Shown here one piece after another: positions 6,702 through 9,480 of a stretch of 9,480 nucleotides of DNA. Source of the stretch: Bacteroidota bacterium (GTDB taxonomy: Bacteria; Bacteroidota; Bacteroidia; Chitinophagales; Saprospiraceae); NCBI GenBank assembly GCA_024280135.1, contig JAJRQS010000134.1, positions 1 through 9,480 of the forward strand. The letters are read 5' to 3'. The notes below the pieces were generated by a model. It ran no database searches. It was not told where the DNA came from and saw nothing but the letters and a program-made list of their open reading frames with translations. How positions within the stretch are numbered: the stretch's first letter is position 1; each line of letters opens with the position of its first letter. The position numbers and the translations under genes were made by a program.

Positions 6702-9480
6702 TTATCTACTAATTTGTATATATCCACTATAAGTTTTTATACTTGGTTTACCCAGTCTTATTACATAGTAATAAGTACCTGGCGGTAAATTCGTATCATT
6801 CCAAAGCCCATTCCATGGCTCATCATTTGTATATTCCTTGCGGTAAAAGATTTCATTTCCCCATCTATTATAGACAAAAACCTCATTTTCTGGATACTTT
6901 TCAATATCTTGAATATACCAGAAATCATTAGTTCCATCTCCATTTGGCGAAAGCGCAGAAAATGGTGTAACCTCATCGCATAGAATATCAATATAAACTG
7001 TTGCAAAATCCGTTCCATTTTTATTAAAAATCCGATAAGTGAAGGAATCTTGTTTCATACACATATTCTTATCGGGTGTGTAGGTAAAAGAAAAGTCATC
7101 ATTTATTACTACTTTTCCCAGCTGCGGCTTGAGCTCAATACGAACAGAATCAATCGTTCCATTTGTCAAATCATTTTCTAATGGGAAGAAATCTACCCAG
7201 AAATTAAGTCTTACTATTTCCTCATCATCTATCGCCACTGGTGCTTGGGTCGTGTCTTGGATGACATTCACGACCAAGACCAAGGTATCACAAAACTGAT
7301 CATCACAGAAAGCATAACAAATTGTATCTAGCCCATAATCAGATCCATAAATTTCTAAACAATGTGAACTGGTACCTATAGGCCCAAAGTCCGCCCCTGC
7401 ACCTAATGCTTCAGTACAAATCTGATCAAATGAAATCAAATCTCCTGGCAAACTACTTACATCTACACAATACATGCTATCAGTCCCAATAACCATTTCT
7501 ATGGTCACTGTATCTGGCTTTGGCACATTGCTTTCAACAAAAATAATCGTCGTGTCACAATTATCAAAAGCATCGCACACTGCTAAACAAACGGTATCAA
7601 CGCCAATATTCAAACCCGTAAATTCAATACAGCCCGTATTACCTAATACATCAACTGCCACATCCATACCAGAACTATTTGGACATAAATTATCAACAGA
7701 AACAATATCATGAATAAATAAAGAGGTGTCAATACAGAAAGTAGTCATCGAAGTCCAAGTCACAAATGCATCGACGGTATCAACTCTTGGTAAAACATCA
7801 ACATAGATATATGTCATTGTACATTCGCCTTGATTATCACAAACTTGGACACACAATGTATCTAATCCCAATGACAACCCTCCAACATCCAAACAGAATG
7901 TACCATAATCAACTTGAAAATCCACTAATGGAGGCCCACCAAATTGACAAAGCTCTTGCACAAAAATAGGCGTACCATTCAAAAGTGAATTATCTAAGCA
8001 GACTTCAATATGGTCCTTTTCATATAAAACAGTATCAACAATAAAATCTGGGGGCGGCACACAAAATACAAATAGCTGTAATGTATCTGTACATTGATTT
8101 TTATTATTCGTAATAATCATGGTATGCCCGCCTTGTGTTAAAGCAAGTTGCATTTTCCCATCACTACAGGTACTTATTTCCCCTTCATAAGGTGCCCAAT
8201 TATCCCGAATCGTATAGTCGGCTATATCGCCTAAGGGAATATCTAAACATAAGAACCCCGTGTCTTGATCACATATCCCTCCAAATATAGTATCCGAGCC
8301 AATATAAACTGGCTCACAAGTAATACATTCAATCAAGGTATATAAAGTATCCACACACCCAGTCGCATTTTCTGAAACATAAATAATATGCTCGCCAGAA
8401 TCAAATGTCAACTGAATACCCTGTTCTTTCATTTCATTTATAAAAGGAAGAAAGCTGGTCACACCTGTATTGGCATTTACGATTAATAAATCGCCATATG
8501 CCTCTTGTGGGTGGGTAGCCATAAATCTATTATCACTTAATTGCCAAGCACCCAACGGATCCCAACTTTTTAATGAGTCCAAAAAAGCTTCTTGACTTTC
8601 TACAATCGCTACGGATTGATTCATTCCTCCAAAGACCCCTGAAACCGTATATGCGCCAGATAAAAATAGAGTCGCATCATAATAGGTCAAGGTATCTGTA
8701 CCGCAAGCGATAATATTACCACCATAGGTCAACCCATTGTCCGTAAAGACATACCCAAATGCGTTAGAAGCAGGCAAGTCAAAACAAATAGGAAACGGCT
8801 CATCGCAATTTCCAGATTGCAAGAACATACTATCTGCTGCTACAAGTTGTTTTGGATCATTCACCATTTCATAAGTAATGACTTCATTACAACCAAATTC
8901 TTTGTCGACCACTACCAAAGTGTATTCACCAGGTAATAAATTTTCTTTCTCCTCAAAGTTTCCCCAAGTAAAAGTATAGTCTCCACTACCTCCTGTCACG
9001 ACCACTTGGGCATGTCCATTGGGTTGTCCACATACTGGATGCCTCAATATCTCTACGGTTGCATCCATCGGATCAACTTGCAATATCTCTACAGCCAACA
9101 TACTAAAACAGCCCGTAGCTGGATCCGTCGCTTTGATCGCATATACCGTATCCGTCAAACTAGAACGCACATAGGATTCAGCGCCATTTTCCCACAAATA
9201 ATCTAGATTGGTTGGGCTTAGTTCCAAGAAACCATTCACGGCAGTACAAGTCGTGGGCGCAATAGAATCTATCGTCACGACTGGTCCATCTGCATTTGTA
9301 ACCACCACAGTCTTTGATACCGAACAAGCTTCATCTCCATATTCACTTACTGTTACATAATAGGCTCCAGCCTCAAGGTTATTTGCTTTCTCAGAATTTC
9401 CAATATCAGGCGACCATTCAAAAGTAAAACCAGTTGTATCTTGTGTAAACGTCAACTCTATCGCACCATCATTCACTCCA
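6702..9480 (-). CDS. large SprB-like cell-surface protein with type IX secretion C-terminal domain (5' end outside window)
   Basis: The minus-strand frame is open to the right edge. A GTG at 9474-9476 could be taken as a start, but it is an internal valine of a repeat (GVNDGAIEL), so the gene continues beyond the window and its signal peptide is not seen. The visible 924 residues counted from that valine are: three SprB-like repeats (about 1-62, 66-135, 139-206); two copies of a five-Cys module (214-384, 394-472); three copies of a six-Cys module (481-565, 566-654, 655-740); a cadherin/Ig-like domain of the VAIDD...ND...YTP...DSFTY type (about 744-833); and a gliding-motility-associated C-terminal domain (838-924). 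The product should be secreted by the type IX system and displayed on the surface as an adhesin or filament. Composition is Asp/Thr-rich and Lys-poor, usual for extracellular proteins of this kind. Ligand unknown. The PorP/SprF gene follows after 25 bp. Confidence 0.92.
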   Translation of the reverse strand, partial: GVNDGAIELTFTQDTTGFTFEWSPDIGNSEKANNLEAGAYYVTVSEYGDEACSVSKTVVVTNADGPVVTIDSIAPTTCTAVNGFLELSPTNLDYLWENGAESYVRSSLTDTVYAIKATDPATGCFSMLAVEILQVDPMDATVEILRHPVCGQPNGHAQVVVTGGSGDYTFTWGNFEEKENLLPGEYTLVVVDKEFGCNEVITYEMVNDPKQLVAADSMFLQSGNCDEPFPICFDLPASNAFGYVFTDNGLTYGGNIIACGTDTLTYYDATLFLSGAYTVSGVFGGMNQSVAIVESQEAFLDSLKSWDPLGAWQLSDNRFMATHPQEAYGDLLIVNANTGVTSFLPFINEMKEQGIQLTFDSGEHIIYVSENATGCVDTLYTLIECITCEPVYIGSDTIFGGICDQDTGFLCLDIPLGDIADYTIRDNWAPYEGEISTCSDGKMQLALTQGGHTMIITNNKNQCTDTLQLFVFCVPPPDFIVDTVLYEKDHIEVCLDNSLLNGTPIFVQELCQFGGPPLVDFQVDYGTFCLDVGGLSLGLDTLCVQVCDNQGECTMTYIYVDVLPRVDTVDAFVTWTSMTTFCIDTSLFIHDIVSVDNLCPNSSGMDVAVDVLGNTGCIEFTGLNIGVDTVCLAVCDAFDNCDTTIIFVESNVPKPDTVTIEMVIGTDSMYCVDVSSLPGDLISFDQICTEALGAGADFGPIGTSSHCLEIYGSDYGLDTICYAFCDDQFCDTLVLVVNVIQDTTQAPVAIDDEEIVRLNFWVDFFPLENDLTNGTIDSVRIELKPQLGKVVINDDFSFTYTPDKNMCMKQDSFTYRIFNKNGTDFATVYIDILCDEVTPFSALSPNGDGTNDFWYIQDIEKYPENEVFVYNRWGNEIFYRKEYTNDEPWNGLWNDTNLPPGTYYYVIRLGKPSIKTYSGYIQISR
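6705..6965 (-). other. type B C-terminal secretion domain (gliding-motility-associated, CHU_C type)
   Basis: The last 87 residues of the adhesin read FSALSPNGDGTNDFW, then IEKYPENEVFVYNRWGNEIF, WNG, LPPGTYYYVIRL and a final YSGYIQISR. This is the standard order of the gliding-motility-associated C-terminal domain, which directs passage through the type IX secretion system. Known work on F. johnsoniae SprB shows that type B domains depend on a SprF-like partner, and one is encoded directly downstream. No feature of the domain is missing. Confidence 0.93.
7257..8036 (-). repeat. three tandem six-Cys modules in the adhesin (about 88 residues each)
   Basis: Three consecutive modules each begin with DTV and run to a strand ending in V. 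Their cysteines are at 493, 510, 528, 542, 546, 552; at 581, 598, 616, 630, 634, 640; and at 670, 687, 706, 720, 724, 729, counting from the valine at 9476. Spacings are 17-18-14-4-6, 17-18-14-4-6 and 17-19-14-4-5. Other shared positions are C(L/I/V)D after the first Cys, and G(L/V)DT(L/V/I)C and CD near the end. DNA spans are 7782-8036, 7515-7781 and 7257-7514. The amino-acid sequences have diverged widely except at these positions, so the duplication is old. Disulfides are likely in an exported protein but are not proven. Confidence 0.85.
8061..8837 (-). repeat. two unequal copies of a five-Cys module in the adhesin
   Basis: Residues 214-384 (8325-8837) and 394-472 (8061-8297) share a pattern: D(S/T)(M/I)F, CD, C(F/L)D(L/I)P, DN, Y.G.I..C, then a GxHxxxxxxN strand and a C(V/T)DTL ending. 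Cysteines are 224, 231, 258, 374, 384 in the first and 402, 410, 437, 462, 472 in the second. Spacings agree (7/8, 27/27, 10/10) except between the third and fourth Cys, 116 against 25 residues, so the first copy carries about 91 extra residues (or the second lost them). The extra stretch contains SLKSWDPLGAWQLSDNRF, of no function I can name. Confidence 0.65.
8859..9480 (-). repeat. three SprB-like repeats in the adhesin, first one cut by window edge
   Basis: The units cover about 9291-9480, 9072-9281 and 8859-9062. Each follows the SprB repeat plan of a small N-terminal strand, a central aromatic-W strand, a turn, a GxYxVxVxD-like strand and a Cys near the end: FTFEWS with LEAGAYYVTVSEYGDEAC; LDYLWENG with DTVYAIKATDPATGC; YTFTWG with LLPGEYTLVVVDKEFGC. 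The second and third also have an early Cys (TTC, PVC) before an NG pair. The third is the best match and the second the most diverged. More copies probably lie outside the window. Confidence 0.75.

Noticed and set aside
9474..9476. GTG as the true start of the adhesin.
   Set aside because: It sits within a SprB-like repeat (GVNDGAIEL), the frame stays open to the window edge, and no signal peptide follows, which a type IX secretion substrate must have.

Overview
The window looks like an ordinary chromosomal segment of a member of the Bacteroidota, with moderately low GC. The evidence is a surface protein ending in a gliding-motility-type C-terminal domain, a PorP/SprF-family type IX secretion protein directly behind it, a -7 element of Bacteroidota type (TACCTTTG) and A-rich rather than Shine-Dalgarno leaders. 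The mix of SprB-like repeats and Cys-rich repeats resembles adhesins I associate with the Saprospiria, but that placement is an inference and was not tested.

Layout. Positions 1-1049 (+) hold the C-terminal part of uvrC, cut by the window edge, followed by psd (+, phosphatidylserine decarboxylase). psd converges on a two-gene minus-strand unit: a lipoprotein of the endonuclease/exonuclease/phosphatase fold (2536-3639), then a small unrecognised exported protein that is probably an outer-membrane barrel (1768-2520). From a short divergent intergenic region at about 3640-3703 a plus-strand pair reads rightwards: a YbdL-type methionine/glutamine aminotransferase (3704-4852), overlapping by 13 bp a YafV-type omega-amidase (4840-5598). 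A perfect 16-bp hairpin at 5608-5643 separates this pair from the last unit. That unit runs on the minus strand: a giant cell-surface protein, open at the right edge (6702-9480), then a PorP/SprF-family protein (5678-6676).

How the genes work together. Aminotransferase plus omega-amidase is a known metabolic pair: the enzyme uses glutamine to aminate 2-oxo-4-methylthiobutyrate to methionine, and the amidase removes the alpha-ketoglutaramate by-product. Adhesin plus PorP/SprF is a known type IX secretion pair, in which the SprF-like protein supports export and surface attachment of cargo with a type B C-terminal domain. The visible 926 residues of the adhesin are modular: three SprB-like repeats, two copies of a five-Cys module (one with about 91 extra residues), three copies of a six-Cys module of about 88 residues with almost invariant spacing, one cadherin/Ig-like domain, and the secretion domain.

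No tRNA, rRNA, insertion sequence, CRISPR array or phage gene was seen. No gene-free stretch exceeds 300 bases. The most unusual content is the internal repeat architecture of the adhesin; the rest is recognisable housekeeping and envelope biology.
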